A DNA stretch of 64,000 bases from Taudactylus pleione (GCA_031769625.1 JAUIMM010000178.1:28414001-28478000), one strand, 5' to 3'. Positions 22,312 through 35,110 are shown, counted from the stretch's first letter. Program-made: numbers and translations. Notes: generated by a model from the sequence alone, not told the origin.

Positions 22312-23278
22312 CAGGGCCGTATTAAGACTTGTGGGGGCCCTGGGGCAACTAAGTTGTGGGGGCCCCATCAATAAAATTGCCAGGGGGAAGGGAGAGAGAG
22401 AAAGAGAGAGGGAGGGGAGAGAGTAATAGAGAGAGAGAGAAGTGGAGGGAGGGAGAGGGAGAGAGAAAGAGGGAGGGACAGGCAGTGAGATATATAGTGG
22501 CCTATTCATCGTCACTTAATTTTTACAAAAGCAGAGGAAAATGAACTTTTTCACCTGCAATTGTAGAAATTAGGTTTTTGGGTCATTCAACAAGAAGGTA
22601 AAGCAGGAGATATAACAGATACAGTATCTCCTGCTTACCTTCCTCTTGCAGAATGGCCCATGTCCCCATACGCTCTTGTGGGCATGCATGACTCGTAGGT
22701 CACACATGCACACTTGTCTCCACTGAAAGGAACAGTGAAACACTTTGGGGAGAGAGCTGATTTTTGGATCAGCTGCCTCCAAGCTGGAGCAATGATGAAT
22801 TGTTCCAGCGCTCGCGTAGCACTATAATGTTAATTATCAGGGTCCATTCTGATAACTAACATCAAATAGACCCCTAAGAGAGGCAAAGGGGGGGAGAGAG
22901 AGAGAGAGAGGGAGAAAGGGACAGGGTGGGAGATAGGGTAAGAGAGGGGGAGGAAGTGAGAGAGATGTAGACAGGCAGAGAGTGAGATAAAGGAAGAGAG
23001 AGGGAGGGGGGACAGGAGTAGGGGACAGATAGAGAGAGAAGTGGAGTGAGGAAGAAAGAGAGATTGAGAGGTAGGAAAGGAGTGTGTGTGTGCACTTCAC
23101 ACTTTCTCAATAGTACTTAGGTACCAGCTTTCCTAAAGGGGCAGGCACCTCACGGCATAAGGCCATGCCCCCTACTCATGGCATTATTTCATAAAAGGGT
23201 GATGCTGCCAGGATTGCCGGGGTGTGGGAGCCAGCCAGGGGGCCCCAAGAGAACCACCCTGCCTATAATCCGGCCCTG
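22312..23278. mobile_element. hAT element nested within another hAT, 967 bp
   Basis: Ends are CAGGGCCGTATTAAG and CTATAATCCGGCCCTG. The flanking 8-mers are ACGTGGCC (22304-22311) and ACATGGCC (23279-23286); they differ only at a CpG site. The element includes two purine-rich tracts (about 22380-22495 and 22885-23085) made of GAGAGA/GGAGG words. No transposase is present. Confidence 0.88.
22380..22495. repeat. GA-rich purine tract
   Basis: Strand-asymmetric purine run (GAGAGAG, GGGAGGG words). It produces spurious Arg/Glu-rich or Ser/Leu-rich frames. A similar tract follows at about 22885-23085 in the same element. Confidence 0.8.
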
Positions 23279-23689
23279 ACATGGCCGCACATAGTAGTTG
23301 CCAAAGCAGGGCTGCTAGGCACTGTAGGCAGCCCTGCACTTTGACAGCTCGCAGGACCCATCTGACTACTATGATTCGCCTGCCTGGGGGTGGATGCTGC
23401 CTTGGTGGAGATTGACCGCCGGCCGCGTCATAACGTCATGACGCGCCTGCATAATGACGTCATTACGCAATGGCGCGGCCGTGGTTTCAGAGCATGGCGC
23501 TGCCCGGGAGGCAGTTCTGCCAGGCACGCCTGTACTCTGTCAAACTGGCCCTTGTGGCCATTGGCCCTTCTGGCATTTGCCAGAAGTGCCCGATGGCCAG
23601 TCCGGCCCTGGGAACACATATGGAAAGAATTATACTGTGATGTGGAATGTAAAATTGGTTAGAAAGGGTTTATGGATAATGCAAATAAT

Positions 23690-25770
23690 ATAATCTATGC
23701 TTAATTAGCTTAACAATAAGTGTCACAAAACTGGGACTTAATCATATTTGCCCTGTCTAGCGGTGCTTTATCAAGGTGTGTAACTCTGTCCCAGCATGCT
23801 GGCAATTCATTCCTGTGGGTCATGGGCTCAGTCATGTTGGTTCTGATCAGATGAGAACTAGTATCCAGTCTCTACCTGTCTTCTGCACTCACATGACCAC
23901 CTCCTCCTATCCCTGACAAGAGTGTCTATTTAAACCTGCACCATCCACTAGCACATGGTTGGAAAAATGTGGTTCTTCACTTCCCAGTCATCTTACTCAC
24001 TAGTGATTAAGTACTACCTCCGATAGTACAGAATAAGTGAACTCAATTTCAATCACTTAAGGGTGCGCTTAGTAATGCACTTAGTAAAATCATATTTCAG
24101 ACATTTATTAAAAAGAAAAAACAAAAGCATAACATTAGACATAAAACGGATACAAAAATTGTTGCAGTCCTCACATATAATGAAGCATAAATGTTTAAAA
24201 AAACTACCCAGTCACTGGTAATAAAATTTATACTTCCACTGGTTCTAGATGATTGTGTCCACTTTTAAATTCAGACAGGATAAGAGCTGCAGTTAATTAG
24301 TGTCCTTAACCACATTAGGCCATGCATAAGACTTGATGAAATGTCTCTATCTTTTGTGAAGAATTATAGCAGTTTTGCATATGGCTTATAGTGGCAATAA
24401 ACTTTAAGCTTGAACAGTGTTTTTATGAACAATTGTAGCAATTGTACATAAAGCCTGTAGCAGCAATAGGGTTAGAACTTGATACAGTGTCTCTCTGGTA
24501 AATAAAATAGTGAAATATGATAGTAGTAAAGAAAGTATATGTAGATACAAAATGTGTATTAAAAACCACTATAAGCCTGTGTTTAGACTTCTTTCTTCAA
24601 AACAATATGTATTATGACTGTATTTCATAAGCAGTTATATGAAGAAACTACATGTGGGTTTGGAGTAATTTGTTAAATATTTAAATAAAATTGGGTTTTA
24701 TGCACTATATTAATTTGTACATGGCAAAGATATTGTATACTGGTTCACATATATGATACACACTACAATAAATGAATCCACCATAAATGGGAAGCAGACA
24801 TTCATATTTACGTGGTACTAAGTCTTCATGTCGATTTCAATGTCAGTCTGTTACTCCCTTATGTATGAAAACCAAATGCAATTGGGTAGTTTACACAACT
24901 TGGGGAGTTACCCTCTATATAGTTGTCCTTTACATAAATCTCTGAAACAGGCCCATATTCTGTTAAACAGATGCAAACTTTTGCTATATTGAAGCCATAT
25001 TGACATGTTTGTTGTTTTGAGATCCAGGTCAGGACCCATGGACTGGGTTGATAGGTCAGAGCAGAATAGTGGTGTTTTAATCAGAAGTCTACTCATGGGG
25101 TAAATGCTGGTGCCTTCAGAGAGGTCAGTGACACCTGGAAGGCTCCCTGTCTGTCACTGGAACGAATTGAGTGGAACTCAAACTCTTTCCCTGAATATAT
25201 GTATAAGTGGCAGGAACCAGATTTTGAGAACTCAGGGAAAAGATCGGAGAGTAATACAGGTAATTGATAGCCTGTCTGGAATTTACTGAAATAAGCTGCA
25301 AACTGATTGCCAGAGTTGGGTTACTGGAGCCTAGACAATCATAGAGGAATCTAGATCCTGCACCCAGTCCACGGCAACCTGATTCAATGCTCTAAGAGAG
25401 GACCCTCAGGGCAGCAACCACCATTGATATAGGTACCGATGGTATAGTGAGTAAAGTGCTCAGAGTAAGTCAGGAGCTGCAATGCTGAGAGTAGGCAATG
25501 AAATTGCAGAGCAGAAAGGTAATCTGAAGTACAGTGAAAGTATAGTCCACTTGAACCCACGATGAGCAGAAGAGTTGTACTCAGAGGACTTACTTGTAGT
25601 CAGGATCACTGTAGTCAGTAGAATTGACATTTGGAAGCACTAGGAAATTCTGTATGGTGCCTATGAGACTTCAGACTATTATGCAGGCTGGAAACAGGGA
25701 TAAGTCATAGGCTTGGACCGTACTTGCACAGAATTGGGACCGGAGGTAGCAGACATAGAAATGAAGTGAA
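23690..25770. other. Non-coding interval with a possible old LTR-type segment
   Basis: The piece around 23740-24020 has a promoter-like TATTTAAACC and mixed composition, reminiscent of a solo LTR, but no inverted TG...CA ends with a 4-6 bp TSD were confirmed. 24040-25100 is AT-rich. 25300-25770 is GC-moderate and leads into the 55-bp minisatellite. No protein domain is visible. Confidence 0.3.
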
Positions 25771-25837
25771 ACCATAGGTAACAGCAACTTGGCCAGAGTG
25801 AAACCACAGGCTTGAACCAGAATGGGACCAGTGTTAA

Positions 25838-25839
<2 letters not shown>

Positions 25840-25883
<44 letters not shown>

Positions 25884-26701
25884 AGTTTCTTATATACAGT
25901 AGTGAAGAATATTCTGTTGCACTTTACAAATAGACATAACATTAATAGAACCAAACTGAGTAAAAACAAACAGACATAAAGGAAAGAGGGCCCTGCTCGC
26001 AAGCTTAAAATCTATAGGGAAATAGCTGTTGATACACAAGGATAGGTGCTACATATTGCAAATTTGACCAGCCAGATTGCAGAGGTTATTGGTAAGCTGT
26101 ATGATCTAGTCACACAGGAAAGTTGACCTAGGGTCAGGAGGATATGAAATTGAAGAAAGAGAAAATATATGAGATTACGTGTAGACTGTAAGAAGGGATG
26201 TAATTAGATAGCTTCCCTATGAAGGTTATGTGGGTGGTTCTGGAATCTGATAAGCTTGTCTGAAGAATTGAGTTTTCAGGGAATGCTTGAATGTTTGGAG
26301 ACTAGTGGAAAATCTTACTGTGCATGGGAGGGCATTCCACAGGGTGGGTGCAGCCCAAAAAAAGTCCAGTAACCATGAGTGGGAACAAGTAATGTGTGTG
26401 GATGGGAGACACAGTTCTTGTGCAGAGAGGAGATGTCGGGTTGGAAAATATTTTAAGATAAGTGAAGAGATGTATGTTAGTGTGGTTTGGTTAATAGCTT
26501 TATGTGTGAGTGTAAGTATTTTATATTGAATATGGTAGAAGACTGGTACCCAATGGAGGGACTGACAGAGTGAACCAACAGACAATGAACATTTGGCAAG
26601 GAAGATCAACCTTGCTGCTGCATTCAATATGGATTGTAGTGGTGAGAGCCTGTTTTTGGGAAGACCAGTAAGGAGACTATTGCAATAGTCAATGCAGAAA
26701 A
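25840..26701 (-). mobile_element. L2-type LINE, 5'-truncated 3' end
   Basis: A minus-strand insertion whose 3' end is the TTA/TAA microsatellite at 25840-25880. It splits a minisatellite unit: the unit's TAACA is present on both sides (25835-25839, 26702-26706), a possible 5-bp duplication. It encodes the C-terminal part of an L2/CR1-group ORF2 (next entry). Confidence 0.85.
26226..26627 (-). pseudogene. C-terminal fragment of L2-type ORF2, 133 aa
   Basis: The translated fragment starts NAAARLIF and contains LHWVPV, IQYKILTLTHKAI, YISSLI, APTLWNALPC and SLQTFKHSLKTQFF in that order. This is the conserved tail of L2/CR1-clade reverse transcriptases, downstream of the catalytic domain. The catalytic part is missing because the insertion is 5'-truncated. 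The frame remains open to its stop near 26226, so decay is moderate. It has no function by itself. Confidence 0.88.
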
Positions 26702-27144
26702 TAACAGCAACTTAGCCGGAGTGGAACCCAAGGCTTGAACCAGAATGGGACCAGAGGTAACAGCAACTTAGCCGGAGTGGAACTACCAACTAAAACTAGA
26801 ATAGGACTGGAAAGAGCAGCAGCCAGCTGGACTAGTACTGCAGGCTTGGGCCATAATGGGATTGGAGAGAGCAGTATCCAGCTTGAGTGGGACTGCAGAC
26901 TTGAACCGTAATGGGACTGGAAAAAGCAGCAGCCAGCTGAAGTGGAACTGCAGTTTTGTGCTGGAATTGGACAGGAGAGAGCAACAGCTAGCCAGAGTGA
27001 AACTGCAGGTTTGAACAGGAATGGAGGAGAGAGCAGCAGCCAGCTGGAGTGGAACCACAGACTTGAACTGCAACGGGACCAGAGAGAGCAGTACCCAGCC
27101 AGAGTGGAACTGCAGGCTTGGACCGGAATAAGATCTAGGTACAT

Positions 27145-30100
27145 AAAATATTTACACAAATCTCAATGTTTAATGATCTGTTCATGAACTATCTGCACTG
27201 TGTATATGCAGATCTGGTTCTGCCCCAAAGAGCCACACAATAATTGGCATGCTGTTATGGAGAGCTTTACAAAAACATGGGTGTATCAGACCCATTTTCT
27301 AGGTGTGCCAAAGCCAGAGGCTGGGTCTTTGAATGCAGCTTCACAGACCTATATATTTGTTCTATGGCACACACAGATCATTGTATAAAATAATGACAGT
27401 TTAATATACTGCTTAGCTGCTGCAGCATTCTAAAGAAAGTAGTGTGAATATTACCAAACCGACATTGTATATAGTTTATATAATGTGTATTTCATAGTTA
27501 GTCATGGATATATTGTGCTGCTAACTCGTTGAAATGGGTTCAGGGTACAGAACAAATATATGCATTGTTATCACCCTATGTTATGAAGTTCATATGACAA
27601 TACAGTGCTTAATGATCTCCTATTATATTGATACACTGAGAAGACTTTGTGACACTACTTACTTCATAAGCACTTATGCTACTTTCAGGAACCGCACTGA
27701 TATACTATAACAGCTAATTAATCATTACCAGTGGCCTTAACTATTGTAACAAAGATTATTATATATACATCTACTCCTGGTTATATTATGGAATATCTGA
27801 CCAGGATGATAGAAACAGAAACAGTAACAGAAAAATATATATACCTAAGAGGGTGTCACAATGGTGCATTAATGTTGCTGGGTTTATTCTTTATCCACTC
27901 TTTAGCTAAAATAATAAATTTTGTCCTAATACTTGTCTTTTATATTTATGGATAAAAGGGAGCCATGTTACCTAACAAGTTTATAATCTAACTAGTAACA
28001 TCTGATCATGAGGTGCAGTACCTACAGTATATATGGCATAATTATCTCATCATTATATAAAATACTATTAGTCTCCAGATATATTTAAATGAATTATTTC
28101 AGAGCTATATGAGCATATGTTTCATTGTGGCTTTTAGTTTGCTATATATCTAGTTACTGTTTCCATTTTGTGTCAAACATTCAAGAATTTTTTCTCACAG
28201 GATATATTTGGACACATTGTGGAACAGTCAGAACATACTTTTTGAACATCCAATTAGGATTATATTACAGTATACAATAACCACCCTTACATTTATTTGT
28301 GTATACAATTGTCACTATTTATACCAAGTAGGAATTGACATATAGCTTTGTTAGCAGTGCACATCTCTGTAAGAACTTTTTATTTATTTTTTTGTTAGTG
28401 GGTAACATCTATCTTTAACATGTACCCACCTTAGAAAATGGTTCATTATGATATGGATCCATTTTCAACTTAGAGTCTGAGAGACTTTTTCTTATTTTGT
28501 CCTCCTCACAACTAATACCTGAGGAGAAAAATGATGATTATGATAATTATCATGATGATGATACAGTTACCAGGCTTTAAGAGATTTTTAAAAATGTTCG
28601 AGCCTGTTACAGTCAGAGGTGAAAATATGCAATATATTTGTGACATATCTACAATACATCTTTCATCCACAATCTCTGACAGAAAGCAATGCGACTTTAA
28701 AGACACAGCTGCCCTAATTATTTCCTTAGACTCCACCAATAGACCAGCAATAGATTTATCATGAAAGGACCCTTTAACCAAACTTTCATTTCCACTTGAT
28801 GCCAGCTCTGGGCAAAAGTACTATGCCAGCTATTTCAGAAGTGTTCTGTTGACTCCAGATAGGATATTTTTGCCTGCTATGGGCAATTCCAGGAAAATTA
28901 TCAAATAGATTTGCCTTAACAGACATACCTGTAAGAAAAGTATATTATATTTATTCATTTATTTTATTTAATACCAACATACTTGCCATAATATGAAATT
29001 TAAAACCTTCCATTTGAAAAAAAATGTTTTAATCAGATGAGGGAGCAGTACTGGACACTTATATAGCCATTGCCAAGGTTTTTATTTACATGTTAACAAT
29101 TACTGTATATGAGGAAAAAAATGTGTTTCAGGCAAAGAGACTGAAACTGCGTCCTCCATCCTGTATCGCTGAGAGAAAATGTGCCTAAGTGATGCATTTT
29201 CCCCACCCAGCTGGTTTTGTTGAGCTCTATAAGTGTGTCTCTATTGACACTGAGAATATTGCTGCAAAAAGCAGCTAGCAGAAGGGGTATGCAGTTCCCC
29301 AAAACACAGATATAGAGAAATAAACATTTTCTCTCTGATCACATGCACTATTAACAGGTCCCTGGTACAGCTATGGGGACTACATTTGCACAAAGTTTTG
29401 CTAACATCTTTATGGGCCACCTAGAGGACTCCCTCATCTGAGGCAGTAATTTTGGTGCAAATCTGGTCCTCTATGGTTGCTATATTGTTGACCTGTTTTT
29501 ACAGGGAGACTTAATGTCCGGGCATCCTGACACTTGTTGTTCCCAAATTGTCACCACATTGAGGCTGCCTGTCCGGGACTTGTAGTTCACCTGTAAGGAA
29601 TAATATAATTTACTCTTTTATTACAATTAACCTTACACACACTAGCCCAGGGCTGGCAGTTACTTGAGCAGTTTGGGGCTGGTTAATATGATGGCAGTGA
29701 GTTCCCATGCTGCATGTACCCCTGCTATGCCATCAGCCCCTCAGCTGGTTCAACCTGCTGCTGGTTAAAGGACAATAGGGAAAACTCCACACCATTCCCC
29801 CCACCTTTTATTTCAAGTGAGCCCAGGCTAAGAGATCCAGAGCTGGTTTCTCTTTGTTCACAGTTTACTGTAATGAATCCTGTACAGATCATACTGATTT
29901 GTGCAGTGCTTCTGTTTGGACAGCTTTGACATCATTTTTTCACTTATATCTCCTGTTGGTTTTCAACTAAGAGTTCAAAACCAACAGCATTTAGAGCTTC
30001 AAAATCCTACTGACATTGACATTGGGTTTCACAGGAAGCGGAAACCTGATGGTTGAAAAATTGTCAGATATTTGACAGAAAACTGACATCATTAATGGTC

Positions 30101-31120
30101 AGTTTCGGTCGGTTCTGGTACCCCCATCTCTAACAAAAGTTGTCTTTCATTTCTAAATATGACCCCTGTTTGAATAAAAATGTATATCATTTTTAAAAAT
30201 AACTATTCACTATTATTACTTGATCCAATACTAATACATTGGGGTCCTACTCCTGTTATTTTTAAAAGGGTGAGAAACAGAAAGTGTTTCTTTTCACACA
30301 GTTTCTTAAAACAAGGCCCTAAACCCCAATACAGTATTTTCATAATGGACTTCTATAACTATAACTATATAAATTGCACTCCCTCTCCTTTGCCAAGGAC
30401 AAAACTAAAACAGTAGTTTCTATCATGTCAAAACAGTCCAGTACTATTGAAACTTATATTAATTGTACTACTACCTACAGTATGTTATACTGTATATCTT
30501 CTCCAGTGCTCATGAGGTTTGCAGTGTATTCGGCATACCACGAGAACACTGAAATTCTGATTTTTATAACATTAGAGATAAATAGTAAACAGGAATTTGT
30601 TACACAATATTCCATGTCATAATTTGGAAAAGCATAATGGTGATCCTAAATGTTTGTTAGTTATTGGATTGAAACATATTACAATTACTATAGGGGAGGC
30701 AATCACCTCTGAAGACTTTGTAGGCAATAAGCATTTGGATTACAAGAATGAAAACTTTATATCCAGATAGCCTCAACAATCAGATAGATTTAGATTTTTT
30801 GCAAATACTGTGTGATAACCTAATATAGGTAATAAAACATTACATTTCGATCTTGGCCATAATCTGCTTTGTACAGTATGTTCCTCTTCTCTTCCTCTAT
30901 AATTAGCAGTACTAATTATATATAAACTGGGACTGGAGCTAGGCACTCGTGTGGCTTGAGAAACAAGTAAAAAACTAGTTTCCCCATACGAAGAATAATC
31001 GAAGAAGATGACACTCAAAGACTAAAGAAGTACAACATCCGTGTTTATTAACAACAAACATCCAGTGTTTTATTTCTTCAGAATCTGAGTGCTGCCTTCT
31101 TCTGTTGTTCATTCCACTGT
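27145..31120. other. Mostly unique AT-rich DNA, no gene seen
   Basis: No domain-bearing frame. A small perfect palindrome CATGATAATTATCATG lies near 28540. The part at about 29340-29940 has words also found in the fold-back elements (GTAGTTCACCTGTAA, CATACTGATTTGTG), so it may be a decayed relative, but no inverted arms were seen. Confidence 0.5.
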
Positions 31121-31121
31121 G

Positions 31122-31171
31122 TGTGTATATATATCTATATATATATATATATCTATATATATATATATATT
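31122..31171. repeat. TA-rich microsatellite
   Basis: TATATA runs with CTA interruptions. It directly abuts the interspersed repeat that follows. Confidence 0.9.
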
Positions 31172-31450
31172 ATTTTTTTATTACCAGTTATTTATATAGT
31201 GCACTCATATTCTGCAGCGCTTTACAGAGAATATATTACCATTCACATCTGTCCCTGCCCCAGTGGAGCTTACAATCTATATTCCCTATCACAAGCTCAC
31301 AGAGATACACACTATGGTCAATTTTTGTGGGGAGCCAATTAACCTACCTGCATAATTTTAGAGTGTGGGAAGAAACCAGAGCACCCAGAGGAAACCCACG
31401 CAAGCACAGGGAGAATATACAAACTCCACACAGTTAGGAATTGAACCCAT
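31172..31450 (+). mobile_element. Widespread vertebrate interspersed repeat (LINE/SINE tail type)
   Basis: Contains the recognisable series GCGCTTTACAGAGAATAT, CCCTGCCCCAGTGGAGCTTA, GCCAATTAACCTACCTGCAT, GAAACCAGAGCACCCAGAGG and AAACCCACGCAAGCACAGGG, which I know as a common dispersed repeat in fish and amphibian genomes. A diverged copy of its right part lies at 43480-43640. The Repbase name is not certain to me, and orientation is assigned by comparison with that copy. Confidence 0.75.
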
Positions 31451-32029
31451 ATATTCATAGACAAAAGATCTTATGGTTTCACATGTCCCATTAGGGCTTC
31501 TTAAACATAATCTGAAATTTCACAAAATCTAATGAGTTTCTGCCACTCAAAAAAGCAATGAAATTCCGATAATTAAAGCTGATACCTTACTGGATGTGTT
31601 CCTTGCTCAATACAGATGTAGTATGCCATCACACCCTCTTATTAGCTGCAGATTCAACACTCTCACAGAGTAAGATTGCTGTCACTCACAAAAAGGTGAA
31701 GTTGCTTTTTCACAGAATTGTGTGCTCATTGGAATACACACAAGCAGTCTATGCAACTGAGGTCTGAGCAGTTATGTGGCACACACATCCCACTCAGTGC
31801 CCACAATCTTCCCATTCACCACCACAACAATCGCACTGGGTTCCAACATCCTTCTCACTCCATACATCCATCTCATTAAGAAAACACACCCATCTGCATC
31901 ACTTTGGCTCACCCCCATCTTTGCTGCTTAATCTCCCTAAACACCTTTCTGTCTCCGCCATGCACCCCACTCTTATCCCTTCCTTCTGCACAGGTCTATC
32001 TTCTGCTAACTGGCACTGGGCATGCACCT

Positions 32030-35000
32030 GAGAAAATCAAATCAATAAGACACAGATGTATAGATGTATCAGTGAGATCCATCCATGCATCTGTAAGAAA
32101 CTGAATATGTGTAATATAAAAAAGACATTCCCCCCAAAAGCACATCCAGGTGACATAAGTAGAGGGGTCCCTTGTATTTAGCACAACCAGCACTGGGCTT
32201 TTCAGAGCAAGTCCTGGTTGTTAAAATACAGGGAACAAAATACATAAGGACCACCTGTAGTTAGCAGAACCAGCACTGGGCTCAGCCAAGCTAGTCCTGG
32301 TTTTCGAAATACAGGGGAAAATAAGAACATGGGTCCCTTGTATTATCCACGAGTTCTTTATAGCGGGGGAGTAATGCCACAGAGTAACCCTTTCACCGAG
32401 ACCCCAGGGCAAAGCATTACCCCTGACTGCTAGTAAGCCAAAGCTGGGGATAACTGGGGAGCTGGGCACCCCCCAATAAGGGCACCCCAGGATATCTCCA
32501 GCACTCCAGCACTCCTGGGCGGTGGGTGCCGGATTGATTGTGTAAGGTGACACAACCAAGCACAACCAGCCCCGGGCTTTACACTGCTGGTCCTGGTTGT
32601 ACATATACAGGGGACAAACAACATAGATGTCCCCTCTAATTAATATAACCAGCACATGGCTATTTAGAACCAGTCTTGGTTGCCAAAATAAAGGGGACAA
32701 ATGACAAAGGTGTCCCCTGAATCTAGTGCAGTCAGCACTGGGCTTTGAGCCAGTCCTGGTTCTGGACTACACAGGGGAAAAAAACTGAGTAGGATTCATT
32801 TGTAAATTCCAAAACCAGTACTGGACCCTTTCTAGTGAGGTGGTAATTCCACAGCCATGGGAGCCCTTTCACCGGGTCCCCGGCAAAAGCATTACCCCTG
32901 TCTGCTAGTCAGCCCAGGCCAGGGATCACTGGGGAGCTGGGAAACCCTAATAAAGGTGTCCCTGTCTCCAGGGAACCCTTGTCTAGGCTGATAGCCCAGG
33001 GTTATCCCCAGCACCCCTGGATGGTGGGTGTCGGGTTGATTGTGTAGTGCAAACAGTATATATACTGTCTTTTGCAGGTAAACAACAGGTCCCAGCAAGC
33101 CTCCCCCGCATGCTGGTACTTAGAGAACCACAAGTACCAGCAAGCGTGGCATTAAGGGCCAACTGGTAACTGTAGTACACCTGTAAAATATATATTAAAT
33201 AAATACACTACACCGGTTTTAATTTTGTATTTGGCTGCATCTTCACCTGGGGGGCAGAGTCCTTTAAGTTAATTTTGGGGCTGCCACATGGAGACTTCAT
33301 TCATCTTATTTTGTCATCTTTGCTTAAAGGGTGCCAAACTGCTAGGGCTCTGTCCTCTTTGCCTGGCAGGTGCCAACCCAGCAGGGCTTCTGTTGTCTTT
33401 GTCTGGCATGCGCCAATCCACTAGGGCTTCTGTCGTCTTTGCCTGGTGGGCACCAAACCACCAGGGCTTTCATCATCTTCACCTGCCGGGCACTAACTCA
33501 ACAGGGATTCTGTCATCCGTGCCTGGTGGATGCCAACCCACCAGGGCTTCTGATGGCTTTGCCTGGTGGGCGCAAAACCACCAGGGCCTCCATTATTTTT
33601 GCCTAGCAGGCACCAACCCACCAGTGCTTTCGTCATCTTCGTCTGCCGTTTGCCAACCCACCAGGGCTTCTGTCATCTTCACCAGGTGTGTGCCAACCCA
33701 CCAGGGCTTCTGGAATCTTCACCTGGGGGTTAGCAGCCAATTAGCTCTTTTGTGCAGCTGCCACCTTCCCAGGGCATAGAGTGTGCACTTCACCTAGTGG
33801 GCAGCAGCCTTTAAGCTCTTTTTTATGGCCGCTGCCCACTAGGACTAATGTGCATCTTATTTCTTTAGTAGCTCTTGCATGTTTCACACCGGCTGACGAA
33901 CTGGAGATTGGCTCGCGGTGGCCATCTTTGAATTCAATTGTGAGACCATTCATTGGCTAAGAGGTGGAATGCTGGAATCTCTCAGCCAATAAATGCTCAA
34001 CAGCAGGATTTCAAAGTGAAATCCCACGGCTGAGCTATTATTCAGGTAGTACTGTCCTTAGAATACAGTACTTAGTTCATGGGTCTGGGTATTTACATTT
34101 GTTGTTTTTTTGCCAAGTCAAGGGAGGCCTACTTGTAATGAAGAGGATGTAATCTTTGCATAGGAGAAGGTGAGTATGAAATTTTTTTACAGGTACCCTA
34201 TGGATGCCTACATGGACAAGGCAACATGATGGCTTCAGAGATACATAGGTGAGTATGTGAGACAGTATGTTTACATGTGTATGTGCATGTATGTTTTAAT
34301 ATAGTTCTACTGTCATCGGTGTGTGTGTCTTGAGTTTATATTAATATTTATTTTGCTTTGAAACTACAGCTATCAGTGGGCCCATAATGCCCCACATGCT
34401 GGTACTTGTGGTTCTCCAAGTACCAGCATGTGAGGGAGGCTAGCTGAAAGCTATAGTTCCACAGCAAACAACAATATTTTTACTATCATCAAATGCACCA
34501 CAATATACACAATCAACCTGGAACACACCGGCCAGGTGTGCCGGGGACAGCCCTGGGATATCAGCCTGGGCCTCGGGTGCCCCGGAGAGGGACCAGTTTA
34601 TTTGGGGGGTCCCTAGCTCCCCAGTGATCTCTGGCCTAGGCTGACTACCGGTCAGGGGTTATGCTTTGGCTTGGGGACCTGGTGAAAAGGCTCTGTTGCT
34701 GTGGAATTACTCCTCTTTTAGAAAGGGTCCAGGGCTGGTTCTGGTACATACAGGGGAACCCTACACATTTTTTCCCCTGTATTTCCAGAACCAAGACCGG
34801 ATAAGAGCCCAGTGCTGGTTGTGTTTAATACAGGGGACCCCTACGTTGTTTGTCCATTGTATTTTGGCCACCGGGACTGTTTCTGAAAAGCCCGGTGCTG
34901 GTTTTGCTTAATACAGGGGACCCCTATGTTGTTTGTCCCCTGTATTTAGCAAAACCAGTGCTGGGTCTCCAAAGCCCAGTGTTGCTTATTCTTTTTTGGG

Positions 35001-35110
35001 GGGAGAACACACCATTTTTTTTAACACAGGTTACTTTTTTTTATACGCAGAAGCACAAACGTAATTCAATGATCCTGTCTGTGCTTCTGTGTTTATTTAT
35101 TTATACCCAG
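32030..35110. mobile_element. Very large fold-back element, about 3.1 kb, with minisatellite centre
   Basis: Left arm about 32030-33190, right arm about 34380-35110, in inverted orientation. Examples: CCCCCCAAAAGCACA near 32131 against TTTTTTGGGGGGAG near 34990; repeated modules ACCAGCACTGGGCTT...AATACAGGGGAC on the left against GTATTTAGCAAAACCAGTGC on the right; CATGCTGGTACTT near 33111 against AAGTACCAGCATG near 34420. Each arm contains several tandem modules of an ~100-bp 'CCAGCACTGGGC' unit. Modules and words are shared with the fold-back at 14223-15700. No transposase was found. Limits are approximate. Confidence 0.72.
33328..33735. repeat. 40-bp minisatellite, about 10 copies
   Basis: The unit is approximately CCAACCCACCAGGGCTTCTG plus TCATCTTTGCCTGGTGGGCG. 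Because 40 is not a multiple of three, translation cycles through three frames every 120 bp, giving long open but meaningless peptides at 33288-33779. It sits near the centre of the fold-back. Confidence 0.88.

Larger units (their letters stand above)
20722..23610. mobile_element. Non-autonomous hAT-like element, 2.9 kb, host of nested repeats
   Basis: Ends are CAGGGCCAGACTGGGAC and the inverse of CAGGGCCGGACTGGCC. Flanking 8-mers GGTGCACA (20714-20721) and GGAACACA (23611-23618) match at 6 of 8 positions, consistent with an aged TSD. Inside are an L2-like 3' tail (about 21290-21460), a 31-bp minisatellite (about 21461-21990) and a complete second hAT (22312-23278). No transposase is encoded. 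Confidence 0.75.
25775..27140. repeat. 55-bp minisatellite interrupted by an L2 insertion
   Basis: Units such as GCAGCAGCCAGCTGGAGTGG followed by AACTGCAGGCTTGAACC and GGAATGGGACTGG repeat every 55 bp or so. About one unit lies left of the inserted LINE (25775-25839) and about eight to its right (26702-27140). The long open frames across the array are due to the repeat. Confidence 0.82.

Noticed and set aside
23740..24020. Solo LTR of an endogenous retroelement
   Set aside because: The TATTTAAACC and composition are suggestive, but I found neither TG...CA ends nor a flanking duplication, so it is listed only as a possibility.
26689..27187. Open frames of up to 156 codons on both strands
   Set aside because: They follow the 55-bp minisatellite periodicity and have no domain.
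28531..28764. Small open frame starting in an ATG/ATA-rich palindrome
   Set aside because: The start lies in a low-complexity palindromic run, and the remainder has no recognisable motif.
33288..33779. 163-codon frame with repeated Gly/Leu/Trp-rich peptide
   Set aside because: It is the 40-bp minisatellite read through three frames in turn; not a protein.
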